The notes beneath the pieces were generated by a model. It worked only from the letters and a program-made list of their open reading frames with translations. It was not told the origin of the DNA and did not search any database. This document shows positions 45,261 to 54,023 of a stretch of 64,000 nt of DNA, in pieces (positions within the stretch are counted from its first letter, which is position 1; every line of letters begins with the position of its first letter). The DNA is from Rhodocyclaceae bacterium. GTDB lineage: Bacteria; Pseudomonadota; Gammaproteobacteria; Burkholderiales; Rhodocyclaceae. The stretch covers positions 124,001 to 188,000 of the forward strand of contig JAUXXJ010000018.1 in assembly GCA_030681195.1 (NCBI GenBank), written 5' to 3'. A program made the position numbers and the translations under genes.

Positions 45261-46757
45261 ATGACCCGTGCCACTTGCCATCGCGTCAGCGAAACCGCTC
45301 TGCTTTTTACTGCGCCGCCCTGGGCGGAAAGTAACGGAGCCCTGCTGGACTCACAGACCATCCTTGATCCCCTGCTCGATCGCTCGCTTTTGCAGCGTGC
45401 CGTCGAACATCTGGTGCGCATCGGGTCGCGGCACCTGATGGTTGTGCTTGGCGACAACGCAGCCGAGATTCGCGACTTTCTCAAGCAAGGTGAGCGCTGG
45501 GGATGCCGGATCAGCTACCACTATCCCGACCCTCGGGCGCCGATGCGACAGTTTCTGAAAGCGATTGGCATTGCCGCCCTTGAGCATTACCGGGTGGGCA
45601 ATGCCTGGAGCATCGCGCCCCTGGCAATCAACGCCGATTCGACCCCGCATGGCGCCGGCAGCACGCTGCACTGGCAGGATGCAGACGCCGCCCGCTGGAC
45701 CGGTTGGGGCTGCCTGTCGGGCGCCTGGTTGCTGTCGCGCGACATACCGGCCGATCCTGTCGCCTTGGGTGCCAGCATTGCAGCGGATGAGTCGCTGGAG
45801 AAAAGTCTCGTCGTGCCGACATTGCTCGCCGACACGCCGGCAAACCTGATCGACGGGGTGCAGCGTTTACTCAACGAGGACAGCGCAGCGGTGTACAAGG
45901 CCGCGCAGGCGAAGATCCACTCGACTGTTCGGTTGACTGCCCCATGTCACATCGGCAGGGCGGTGAATATCGAGGCCGGCGCGGTCATCGGCCCGCATGC
46001 TGTCCTCGAAGACGGTGCCTTCGTGGCGGCGGGCGCTCAGGTGCGCCACAGTCTCGTTATGCAGGGAACTTATGTCGGGCCAGAGCTTGAGCTGGATCAC
46101 GTCATCGTCCGCGGCCCGGTGTTGGTCAATGCCGTACTGGGGAGCCGCACCGAAATCACCGATCCGCAAATCCTGTCCCATTTGCGGCCGGCATCCCGGA
46201 AAATCGACAGCCGCAGCCGGGTTATCGCCGCCGCACTCCAGGTCGCGCTGCTACCGCTTTACCTGCTCTTGCGGCGGCAACGACATTGCCCGGCCGGGGA
46301 GACGATCATTTCCTGCCCGAGCAACCACGGCCGCGGCCTGGCGGCGCTGCGGCTGGCCTTGCAATGTCCCCTGCGCGCCGTGCCGGACGCGCCATACGAC
46401 TGGGGGCGGCACTTCGTCGCCACCTTTTACCCCGGACTTGCGGCCGTTCGACGCGGGGAACTGCGTCTCATCGGCCCCACGCTGAAAAGCTGGCATGAGA
46501 CAAAGAAGCTGCCCGACGAATGGCGCCGGATTCATGAAGAATGCTTCTGCGGGCTGCTCAACGACGCCTGGGTGCACATCGTTCCCGCCTCTGGCCGCGA
46601 TGATGCCTTTGCCAGCGATGCGCTCGCCGCCGCCCACCCGGAATCGCCCGGTCTGATTGCGCGCTACCTCTCGCCTTATCTGCGCAATGTATGGCAGGCC
46701 ATGTTCGACAAACGCTTCATGCAAACGACGCCCCCAACCCCCGCAAATGCAGTCTAA
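45261..46757 (+). CDS. nucleotidyltransferase-like / beta-helix / sugar-transferase-tail composite protein
   Basis: A 498-residue protein with three parts. Residues about 10-200 look like a degenerate NDP-sugar pyrophosphorylase (LLDRSLLQRAVEHLVRIGSRH) without the usual G-x-G-T-R-L loop. Residues about 215-310 are a left-handed beta-helix (HIGRAVNIEAGAVIGPHAVL). The C-terminal third, after a hydrophobic helix (330-348), has RRGELRLIGPTLKSW, recalling the LVGPRP region of sugar transferases. It may be a regulatory or catalytic partner of the priming enzyme two genes upstream; function is unknown. Confidence 0.55.
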   Translation: MTRATCHRVSETALLFTAPPWAESNGALLDSQTILDPLLDRSLLQRAVEHLVRIGSRHLMVVLGDNAAEIRDFLKQGERWGCRISYHYPDPRAPMRQFLKAIGIAALEHYRVGNAWSIAPLAINADSTPHGAGSTLHWQDADAARWTGWGCLSGAWLLSRDIPADPVALGASIAADESLEKSLVVPTLLADTPANLIDGVQRLLNEDSAAVYKAAQAKIHSTVRLTAPCHIGRAVNIEAGAVIGPHAVLEDGAFVAAGAQVRHSLVMQGTYVGPELELDHVIVRGPVLVNAVLGSRTEITDPQILSHLRPASRKIDSRSRVIAAALQVALLPLYLLLRRQRHCPAGETIISCPSNHGRGLAALRLALQCPLRAVPDAPYDWGRHFVATFYPGLAAVRRGELRLIGPTLKSWHETKKLPDEWRRIHEECFCGLLNDAWVHIVPASGRDDAFASDALAAAHPESPGLIARYLSPYLRNVWQAMFDKRFMQTTPPTPANAV

Positions 46758-46793
46758 TTGCGTTAGCCTTACCACTTGCCACAGGAGAAAATC

Positions 46794-47132
46794 ATGCAAC
46801 TCAAGCTCGAAGCCCTGCCCGAAAACAAGGGCGCCATCATCACGATCGACAGCGAAAATCTCGATGCCGGCAACGTCAGGGAATTCAAGGAACAGATCGC
46901 CCCGATACTCAACGGCAACGACGTCGTCCTGCTCGACATGAGCCAGCTGACTTTTGTAGACAGCTCCGGACTCGGCGCCCTCTTGTCCTGCCTGCGCACC
47001 ATGAACAACAAGAATGGGCAACTCAAGCTCTTCGCCATGGCCAAACCCGTGCAGGCCTTGTTCGAACTGGTGCGCATGCATCGCATCTTCTCCATCTACA
47101 ACACCCGCGATGAAGCCGTTGCCGTTCTTTGA
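46794..47132 (+). CDS. STAS-domain anti-sigma-factor antagonist
   Basis: A 112-residue single STAS domain, like SpoIIAA, with LLDMSQLTFVDSSGLGALLS carrying the phosphorylatable serine (Ser57/Ser58) and a typical C-terminal FELVRMHRIFSIYNT helix. ATG 46794 follows AGGAG by 7 nt. It is placed before a PhnD-like protein and a PP2C/HATPase protein, which together suggest partner switching in which its serine is dephosphorylated or phosphorylated by the 48030 product. Confidence 0.88.
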   Translation: MQLKLEALPENKGAIITIDSENLDAGNVREFKEQIAPILNGNDVVLLDMSQLTFVDSSGLGALLSCLRTMNNKNGQLKLFAMAKPVQALFELVRMHRIFSIYNTRDEAVAVL

Positions 47133-47171
47133 CCCATCGTTTGTGGGCCAGCCCAATGAGGAACTTTCGTG

Positions 47172-48008
47172 ATGACTCACACCACCTTCTTGCGCCTGGT
47201 CGCAACGCTACTGCTCGGCTTCCTGGGCCTGTTCACGAAGACCGCCTTCGCACTGACCTTTGCCGTGGTGCCCCAGTTTTCGCCCGAGCAAATCGCGCAG
47301 GCCTGGAGTCCCATCCTGAGTGCATTGTCCCAGGCCACAGGGGTGAAGCTGGAGCTCAAAATCTACCCCAGCATTGGCGAATTTGAAGCGGCCTTTATCA
47401 AGGGAGAGCCCGACATCGCCTACATGAATCCCTACCATGCCGTCATGGCCAGAAAGGCCGCTGGCTACGTTCCAGTCATCCGCGACGACCTGCAACGCCT
47501 CACCGGCATCCTCGTGGTGCGAAAGAACTCACCGGTGACCCAGATTTCCCAACTGGACGGCGGCACCCTGGCTTTTCCCGCACCCAACGCCTTCGGCGCT
47601 TCGCTTTATATGCGGGCACTGCTCACCGAAGAGGCGATGCTACGTTTCACACCGGTCTATGTGAAAACGCATTCCAACGTCTTCCGTCACGTTATTACCG
47701 GCAGCGCCATAGCCGGCGGCGCGATTCGGCAAACCCTGGCCAAGGAGCGCCCCGAGGTGCAGGCCGAATTGCGCATCATCTACGAAACCCCGCCAGCCTT
47801 CGCGCACCCGGTTGCCGTACATCCTCGCGTGCCGGCCGGGGTTCGAATGTCCCTGCAGCAGGCTTTTCTCAAGCTGGGAGGGGATCCCGCCTACGCCGAG
47901 GCGCTGAATGCCATACAGATTCCGGGTCCGGCCAAGACCAACTACGCCGAATACGCGCCGCTGGAAAAGCTTGGCCTGGAGCGCTACATTGTGCTCAAGG
48001 AAGAATAG
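47172..48008 (+). CDS. PhnD-like periplasmic substrate-binding protein
   Basis: A 278-residue protein with a signal peptide (cleavage near AFA, about residue 28) and the phosphate/phosphonate binding-protein fold: FAVVPQFSPEQIAQAWSPIL, DIAYMNPYHAVMARKAAGYVP, FPAPNAFGASLYMRALL. No ABC permease or ATPase gene is near, so it is probably a sensor component for the membrane PP2C protein that follows 21 bp later. The start may be GTG 47169 or ATG 47172. Confidence 0.83.
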   Translation: MTHTTFLRLVATLLLGFLGLFTKTAFALTFAVVPQFSPEQIAQAWSPILSALSQATGVKLELKIYPSIGEFEAAFIKGEPDIAYMNPYHAVMARKAAGYVPVIRDDLQRLTGILVVRKNSPVTQISQLDGGTLAFPAPNAFGASLYMRALLTEEAMLRFTPVYVKTHSNVFRHVITGSAIAGGAIRQTLAKERPEVQAELRIIYETPPAFAHPVAVHPRVPAGVRMSLQQAFLKLGGDPAYAEALNAIQIPGPAKTNYAEYAPLEKLGLERYIVLKEE

Positions 48009-48029
48009 CGCCGCCGGAGCCCCCAGAAA

Positions 48030-50789
48030 ATGCGCCTCTGGCTCTACCTGACGCTGATCGTCAACGGCATTGTGCTGCTCGCCTTCACGGGCTACGGTGC
48101 CTACACCGCCCATGAACTGACCAGCCTCAAGGCGGAAGAAGTGCGTCGCGACAGCCGCAACCTGGCGCAAAGCATCGCGGCCACGACAGCCAACGACATC
48201 CTGACATCCCGCTTCGACAACATCGAAAGCCACCTGCTACGGATGGTCACCATCGGTTCAATCCAGGAACTCGTGGTGGCGGACGGTGCAGGACGAATCC
48301 TGGTGCACGTCGAGCGCGGTCCTGACGGTTCCGGCCGTGCCGTTTATGGTGACCTCAACCAGCCACTGGATCTGCAGCGTGCGGAGTGGTCCACGGCTGA
48401 CGTTTACTCAACGCTGCTGGCCATTGAGCGTGGTCAGCGCCTGGGCTGGGTGCGCATTACCGCAAGCCTTGCCGCACTGGAGGCCGAACGCCGCCGTGTC
48501 TCGCTCAATGGACTGGTTGCCAGCCTGGTCACGATGCTGATCACCGGATTCCTGCTCGCCATGCTGATCCGCAAGACCAGCAAGAGTATCGAGCAAGCAA
48601 CCCTGTTCGCAAGCAGCCTGATCCATCATCGCGGGGCTACCCTGCCCTTGAACAGCCGCATTCGCGAAGTCCAGGAGTTCACGAAGGCGCTCAACAGCGT
48701 GTCCCAGACCCTGGCCTCGCAATATCAGACGCTGGCAGACAGCGAATCGCGCAAGAGCGCCATCCTGACTGCCGGTCTCGATTGCTTCATTACGATTGAT
48801 GACACCGGCCACATTGTCGATTTCAACCGTGCCGCCGAGCAGACCTTCGGTTATTCAGCCGACGAGGTTCGCGGTGGCCTGATGAGCGACTTCATCATTC
48901 CGCCTGAACTGCGTTCCCAGCACAAGCAAGGCATGGAGCACTGGCGCCGCACCGGCGACGGCCCGGTACTGCACCAACGTATCGAAATCAGTGCGATGCG
49001 TCGCTCGGGCGAGATCTTTCCGGTCGAACTGGCGATCGTGCCATTCGGCAACCGTGACCGCCAATACTTTGCCGGATTCATCCGCGACATTTCCCAGCGC
49101 AAGGCGCTCGAACTACAACGCAATCAACTTGAGGCCACCCAGGGAAAGATGGTGGCCGACCTGGAAAACAAACAATTTGCCATCGACCAGCATGCCATCG
49201 TCAGCATCGCCACCCCTGACGGCACCATCGTCTATGCCAACGAGAGGCTCCAGGCCTTGAGCGGGTATTCCGCCGAAGAACTGGTTGGCAGTAACCACCG
49301 CCTTCTGAAATCGGGGCTGCAGGATGGCGCCTTCTATCGCGAGTTGTGGCAAACCATCAGCAGCGGCAAGGTATGGCATGGGGAATACGCCAATCGCGGC
49401 AAGAGCGGGCAGATCTACTGGGTGGCGGCAACGATCGTACCGATGCTGAACAAAGACGGCAGTCCTCACCAGTACATCTCCATCCAGACCGACATCACCC
49501 ACCAAAAGCGCACGGAACAACAACTCGGCCTGTTCCAGGAAGACCTGATCCGCCTGCTCGACCAATATCGCACTGCAGAGGCCGAGATTGCCGAGAGCCG
49601 TGCCCGCGAGTTGATGGTTGGCGCACAAATCCAGCGCACGCTGCTATTCGGCCGGATGCCACGGCAGTACGGGAACGTGGGCATTGCCACCTTCACACAA
49701 CCCTCTCAAGGCATCGACGGCGACTTTTACGAGTTCTTCACCTTCGACAAAGATACCATCGACATCGTCATCGGCGATGTGATGGGCAAGGGCATTCCGG
49801 CTGCACTGATGGGCGCCGCAGTCAAGAAGCAGCTCAACCGCAGTGCGGCCTGGTTGTTGTCGCAGAACCCGATGCGCGGCTACCGGCCAGCGCCTAAAGA
49901 TATCCTCAACGATCTACAGCAGCGCGTCGGCAATGACCTGCTCGAGCTCGAATCCTTTGTCACCCTGTCCTACCTGCGCATCGACAGCTCGGCGGGGCTG
50001 GCCGTGCTGGTCGATGCAGGTCACCTCCCGGTCATACAGGTCAGCGACAATGGAGTCACGCTGCTGCGCGGCGACAACCTGCCGCTGGGTGTTCTTGAGG
50101 AGGAGCACTATCATCAGACGACCGTCACGGCGAGCAGCGGCGACATCTTTTTCATGTACTCCGACGGGATTACCGAGGCACGCAACGCCGACAAGGAGGA
50201 GTTCGGCATTGACCGTCTGGTCCATCTGATCCAGGGCATGCATGCGGCAGGCATTCCGCAGGGAATGATTGTCCAGAACGTACGTTGGCATGTGAATGAA
50301 TTCGAGAACCATGCCGACGCACAGGATGACCGCACCTGTGTTGCCCTGCAGCTTGCGCGCGCGATGCCGGCGGGAATGAATATCCGGCAGTTTGAAATCC
50401 CTCGCGCCCTCGATCAACTCGCGCCGCTACGCAGCCGGATTGAAGTGGCGGGAAAAGAGGCCGCGCTCGATGAGGCCGCGATACAGTCGATGCTGATTGC
50501 GGCATTCGAAGCCGCGACCAATATCGTCCGCCACACCCCGCCGCGACTCGTCGACGCGACCATCCATTGCGCACTCACCATTCAACCCAACCGACTGGAG
50601 GTCGACCTGCACTACCTTGGCAACGCCTTCACCCCGCACGATTCTGTCCCGGACTTCAGCGGCGAGAGCGAAGGCGGCTTCGGGCTTTACATCATCCGCA
50701 ACAGCGTGGATAGCGTCGAGTACTCAAGTCCCGTCGATGGCATTTGTCGCATCCATCTCGTCAAATCCTCGGCGGGGGTGCCGACTTGA
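48030..50789 (+). CDS. membrane sensor with PAS domains, PP2C (SpoIIE) phosphatase and HATPase anti-sigma domain
   Basis: A 919-residue protein. Two helices (about 5-27 and 162-182) flank a periplasmic sensor region. Two PAS domains follow (about 245-365 and 385-500). The PP2C/SpoIIE domain (about 530-765) shows GIDGDFYEFF, VIGDVMGKGIPAALMG, DAGHLP and FFMYSDGITEARN. A C-terminal RsbW-like HATPase (about 790-915) has the N-box EAATNIVRH and GFGLYIIRN. It thus joins antagonist phosphatase and kinase activities in one chain, aimed at the STAS protein. Its stop overlaps the hybrid kinase start by 1 bp. Confidence 0.87.
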   Translation: MRLWLYLTLIVNGIVLLAFTGYGAYTAHELTSLKAEEVRRDSRNLAQSIAATTANDILTSRFDNIESHLLRMVTIGSIQELVVADGAGRILVHVERGPDGSGRAVYGDLNQPLDLQRAEWSTADVYSTLLAIERGQRLGWVRITASLAALEAERRRVSLNGLVASLVTMLITGFLLAMLIRKTSKSIEQATLFASSLIHHRGATLPLNSRIREVQEFTKALNSVSQTLASQYQTLADSESRKSAILTAGLDCFITIDDTGHIVDFNRAAEQTFGYSADEVRGGLMSDFIIPPELRSQHKQGMEHWRRTGDGPVLHQRIEISAMRRSGEIFPVELAIVPFGNRDRQYFAGFIRDISQRKALELQRNQLEATQGKMVADLENKQFAIDQHAIVSIATPDGTIVYANERLQALSGYSAEELVGSNHRLLKSGLQDGAFYRELWQTISSGKVWHGEYANRGKSGQIYWVAATIVPMLNKDGSPHQYISIQTDITHQKRTEQQLGLFQEDLIRLLDQYRTAEAEIAESRARELMVGAQIQRTLLFGRMPRQYGNVGIATFTQPSQGIDGDFYEFFTFDKDTIDIVIGDVMGKGIPAALMGAAVKKQLNRSAAWLLSQNPMRGYRPAPKDILNDLQQRVGNDLLELESFVTLSYLRIDSSAGLAVLVDAGHLPVIQVSDNGVTLLRGDNLPLGVLEEEHYHQTTVTASSGDIFFMYSDGITEARNADKEEFGIDRLVHLIQGMHAAGIPQGMIVQNVRWHVNEFENHADAQDDRTCVALQLARAMPAGMNIRQFEIPRALDQLAPLRSRIEVAGKEAALDEAAIQSMLIAAFEAATNIVRHTPPRLVDATIHCALTIQPNRLEVDLHYLGNAFTPHDSVPDFSGESEGGFGLYIIRNSVDSVEYSSPVDGICRIHLVKSSAGVPT

Positions 50790-52672
50790 TGACCCCGAAA
50801 AAGTCGGCGCTGGCAGGACGGCGCTCGGGAAGCCCTGACAAACGCGCAAGCGACCGGCTGGCCCGCTTGTATTTTGACTATGCGCTCACCGGCATCATCG
50901 AGACCGATCATGACGGCACTATCCGCCAAGCCAACCCGGCCGCGGTCAGCATTACCGGCCGCGATGCGCGGCAGCTCGAAGGCACTCGCCTGGAACAACT
51001 GTTTTCTGCGCAGTCCCATGACCGCCTGCAGCGCCACTGGTGCCTGCTACAGGAGCAGGGGATCAGCCAGGCAGAACTGCGGCTGCCGCTGCGCGACGGC
51101 CGTGAGCTCGTCATCGAGATGGCTTCGGTCCAGATCGATGAGGCTGGCTTCATGCACATCTTCGACGACGTCACCGTGCAGCGCCGCGCCCAGGAGGAGA
51201 TCGAAAAGGCCCGTATCGCCGCAGAAAGCGCCAACCGGGCGAAGAGCGAGTTTCTCGCCAACATCAGCCACGAAATCCGCACGCCGCTCAACGGCATCCT
51301 CGGCCTGAGCCAGTTGGCGCTGCAAGCCGACCTGCCTGTCGAAGTGCAGGACTATCTCGCGGCGATCCGCCGCTCTGGCAAGAATCTGCTCGCCATCGTC
51401 AATGATCTCCTCGACGCCGCCAAGATCGAATCGGGGAAGTTCAGCGTCGATCCCCAGCCCTATCGACTCGAGGATCTGCTCGCCGATCTCGACGACCTGC
51501 GGGCTTCCGGCGCGCACGACCAGTCGGTCGAGGTAGCCTTTTCCGTTGCGCCGGGTGTGCCCGCCTGCGTGCTGGGTGACCGCCTGCGCAGCGGCCAGTG
51601 CCTGCGCAACCTGCTTGGCAATGCCGTCAAGTTCACACCGGCTGGCCAGGTGAGCCTCGCCGTCGACTGCCTCAATGAAGACAGCCGCGACTGGCTGCGC
51701 TTTCGTGTCACCGACACCGGCATCGGCATTACCCCGGAAGCCATGGCCAGACTGTTCGCCCCCTTCAGTCAGGCGGACGCCTCGACCGCCCGCCGCTTCG
51801 GCGGCAGTGGCCTCGGTCTCTACCTCTCGCGCGAACTGGCACGCAGCATGGGCGGGGATCTGCGCGCCGAAAGTCGCCCCGGGGAAGGCAGCCGCTTTAC
51901 CCTGCTGCTGCCTCTTGTCCCGGTATCGGTTGACGCGGCACGCCCGCACTCTGAAACCATCGACGTCCCGCAGGAGTTTCGCGGTCAGTTGGTGCTCCTG
52001 GTGGAGGACGACCCGACCAATCGCCTGGTCGCCACGCACTGGCTGGCCAAGGCAGGCATCGAATCGCGTGTCGCCCATGATGGGCATGAAGCCATCGCGC
52101 AGGCGCAGCATCCGCCGCTACCCGCGCTCATCCTGATGGATGTGCAGATGCCAGGGCTCGACGGACTGGCCGCCACGCGCAAGCTGCGAGACCTCGGTTG
52201 CACGCTGCCGATCATCGGACTGTCCGCCGGTGCCGGCCAGATCGAGCAGGATGCCTGCCATGCCGCCGGCATGAGCGACTTCCTGCCCAAGCCCATCGAC
52301 CTCGATGAACTCTGGGGCTGCCTGACGCGCTGGTTACCCCCCACCGCCATACCGGCCGACGAGATGGCGGCCGGCGGTCCGGTGACCGACGATCCGGAAA
52401 TCCTCGCGCATTTGAAAAAAACCTTTCTGGCCACCCACGGCGAAGCAGGTATCCGCTTGCAGGCCCTGATCCGGACGGGGGATCGCCAGCAGGCCACTTT
52501 CATCGCGCATACCCTGAAGGGTGCTGCTGCCCTGGTCGGCCTGTCGGAAACGTACAGCCTCGCCAGCGCCCTGGAATCGGATCTCGGCACTGATGTCGCG
52601 GATGAAACGCTCATGCCGCTGTGCGAAGCCATCCAGCAGCAACTGTTCGACTTCAGCGCCCTGCCCTCATAA
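50789..52672 (+). CDS. PAS hybrid histidine kinase with receiver and HPt domains
   Basis: A 627-residue soluble kinase. It has PAS (about 25-145), HisKA with [18 protein letters not shown], HATPase with [17 protein letters not shown] and [13 protein letters not shown], a receiver with [14 protein letters not shown], and a C-terminal HPt with [14 protein letters not shown]. The N-terminus (KKSALAGRR) is encoded by a 24-bp repeat copy. The start ATG lies in the 13-nt loop of an inverted repeat (GCCGACTT 50780-50787, AAGTCGGC 50801-50808). It may pass phosphate to the OmpR-type regulator at 42812, but this is inference. Confidence 0.9.
   Translation: MTPKKSALAGRRSGSPDKRASDRLARLYFDYALTGIIETDHDGTIRQANPAAVSITGRDARQLEGTRLEQLFSAQSHDRLQRHWCLLQEQGISQAELRLPLRDGRELVIEMASVQIDEAGFMHIFDDVTVQRRAQEEIEKARIAAESANRAKSEFLANISHEIRTPLNGILGLSQLALQADLPVEVQDYLAAIRRSGKNLLAIVNDLLDAAKIESGKFSVDPQPYRLEDLLADLDDLRASGAHDQSVEVAFSVAPGVPACVLGDRLRSGQCLRNLLGNAVKFTPAGQVSLAVDCLNEDSRDWLRFRVTDTGIGITPEAMARLFAPFSQADASTARRFGGSGLGLYLSRELARSMGGDLRAESRPGEGSRFTLLLPLVPVSVDAARPHSETIDVPQEFRGQLVLLVEDDPTNRLVATHWLAKAGIESRVAHDGHEAIAQAQHPPLPALILMDVQMPGLDGLAATRKLRDLGCTLPIIGLSAGAGQIEQDACHAAGMSDFLPKPIDLDELWGCLTRWLPPTAIPADEMAAGGPVTDDPEILAHLKKTFLATHGEAGIRLQALIRTGDRQQATFIAHTLKGAAALVGLSETYSLASALESDLGTDVADETLMPLCEAIQQQLFDFSALPS
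50799..50822 (-). repeat. 24-bp dispersed repeat at 5' end of hybrid kinase, copy 11
   Basis: Perfect match to the consensus (CT variant), read as KSALAGRR at residues 5-12. Confidence 0.9.
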
Positions 52673-52699
52673 ACACTGCAAGCCGCAGGGTTTGCCAAG

Positions 52700-52743
52700 A
52701 GTTTGCAGTTCCTTCACAGCCGTTTTTCGGCCAAGGATGTAAT
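52700..52743 (+). promoter_or_regulatory. EPS regulon promoter motif, copy F
   Basis: AGTTTGCA, 5 bp, TTCACA, 19 bp, TGTAAT; 31 bp before GTG 52774. Confidence 0.6.
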
Positions 52744-52773
52744 GCAGCCATCCAACAGCCGAGGCGCATTATC

Positions 52774-54006
52774 GTGAAAGCACTCATCCTCGCCGCCGGT
52801 CGCGGCACCCGGGTTCGCCCGCTGACCGACCTGCTGCCCAAGCCGATGATCCCGATCATCAACAAGCCGGTCATGGCCTTTCTGGTCGAACACCTGAAGC
52901 GCTTCGGCATTGATCGCATCATGGTCAACACCAGTTACCTGTCCGCGCAGATCGAGCACTATTTTCGCGACGGCACAGGCTTCGGCGTTGAGATGGCGTA
53001 CTCGTTCGAGGGGCGACTGGAGGACAACCGCCTCATCGACGAACCCCTCGGTTCGGCCGGCGCGATTCGCAAAATCCACAACCATTCAGGATTCTTCGAC
53101 GAGACCTTCATCGTCCTCTGCGGAGACGCGCTGATCGATCTCGATATCGGCGAACTGCTTGAATTCCACCGCCGCAAGGGGGCCCTGGCGACCATCGCCC
53201 TGCTGGATGTGCCGCGAGAAGATGTATCAAGCTACGGCGTCGTGGTGCGCGACGAAAACGGCCGCATCACCGAGTTCCAGGAGAAGCCGCGCCCCGAGGA
53301 GGCGAAGAGTTCCACCATCAACACCGGCATCTACATTTTCGAGCCGGAAGTGCTGCGCCACATTCCCGAAACCGGCGCCTTTGATATCGGCAGCCAGTTG
53401 TTCCCGGCCCTTGCGAAGGCGGGCAAGCTCTACGGCCTGGTTGCCAGCATGCCCTGGCAGTGGCTGGACATCGGCCAGGTACCGGACTTCCATAGCGTCA
53501 CCATGAAGGCCATGCAGGGAGGCATCGACGGTTTCAGCCTTCCCGGTCGGCAGGTGCGGCCCGGGGTATGGATGGGGTTGAACGTGCGTGCCAACCTGGA
53601 TCGTTGCCTCGTCGTGCCCCCGGCGTACATCGGCGGCAGCGCCGAAATCCAGGACGGTGCCACCCTGATCGGTCCCGTCGCCATTGGCAACGGCGCAGTC
53701 ATCGAGGCCGGCGCCCACGTCGAGTCCAGCATCGTGATGGACTACACGCGAGTCGGAAGCCAGACCTACTGCAGGAACAAGATCCTCGGCGGCGCTTTTT
53801 GCGTCGACGCGGATGGCACCGTCCTGGATGTTCGCCACACCGACACATCCTGGCTATTCCAGGACGCCCGCACCGAGGCCGCCACCCTCAACCCTATCCA
53901 GGCCAACGTGCTGGCGGATATCCAGCATTTCACCGGTCCGCAGACGACGCTTGATCTCGCTGCCGGTGCCGACAAACCCGCGGGCTGCCAGCTGGCGACC
54001 GCTTGA
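52774..54006 (+). CDS. NDP-sugar pyrophosphorylase with beta-helix domain
   Basis: A 410-residue GT-A-fold nucleotidyltransferase making an activated sugar for EPS. It has KALILAAGRGTRVRPLTD (nucleotide loop), PKPMIPIINKPV, FIVLCGDALIDLDI, FQEKP and NTGIYIFEPE, then a C-terminal left-handed beta-helix (about 275-360). It resembles mannose-1-phosphate guanylyltransferase or glucose-1-phosphate thymidylyltransferase types; the sugar is not decidable. GTG 52774 is chosen because homology begins there and GAGG lies upstream. Confidence 0.88.
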   Translation: MKALILAAGRGTRVRPLTDLLPKPMIPIINKPVMAFLVEHLKRFGIDRIMVNTSYLSAQIEHYFRDGTGFGVEMAYSFEGRLEDNRLIDEPLGSAGAIRKIHNHSGFFDETFIVLCGDALIDLDIGELLEFHRRKGALATIALLDVPREDVSSYGVVVRDENGRITEFQEKPRPEEAKSSTINTGIYIFEPEVLRHIPETGAFDIGSQLFPALAKAGKLYGLVASMPWQWLDIGQVPDFHSVTMKAMQGGIDGFSLPGRQVRPGVWMGLNVRANLDRCLVVPPAYIGGSAEIQDGATLIGPVAIGNGAVIEAGAHVESSIVMDYTRVGSQTYCRNKILGGAFCVDADGTVLDVRHTDTSWLFQDARTEAATLNPIQANVLADIQHFTGPQTTLDLAAGADKPAGCQLATA

Positions 54007-54023
54007 AGATCAGGGAGACCACC

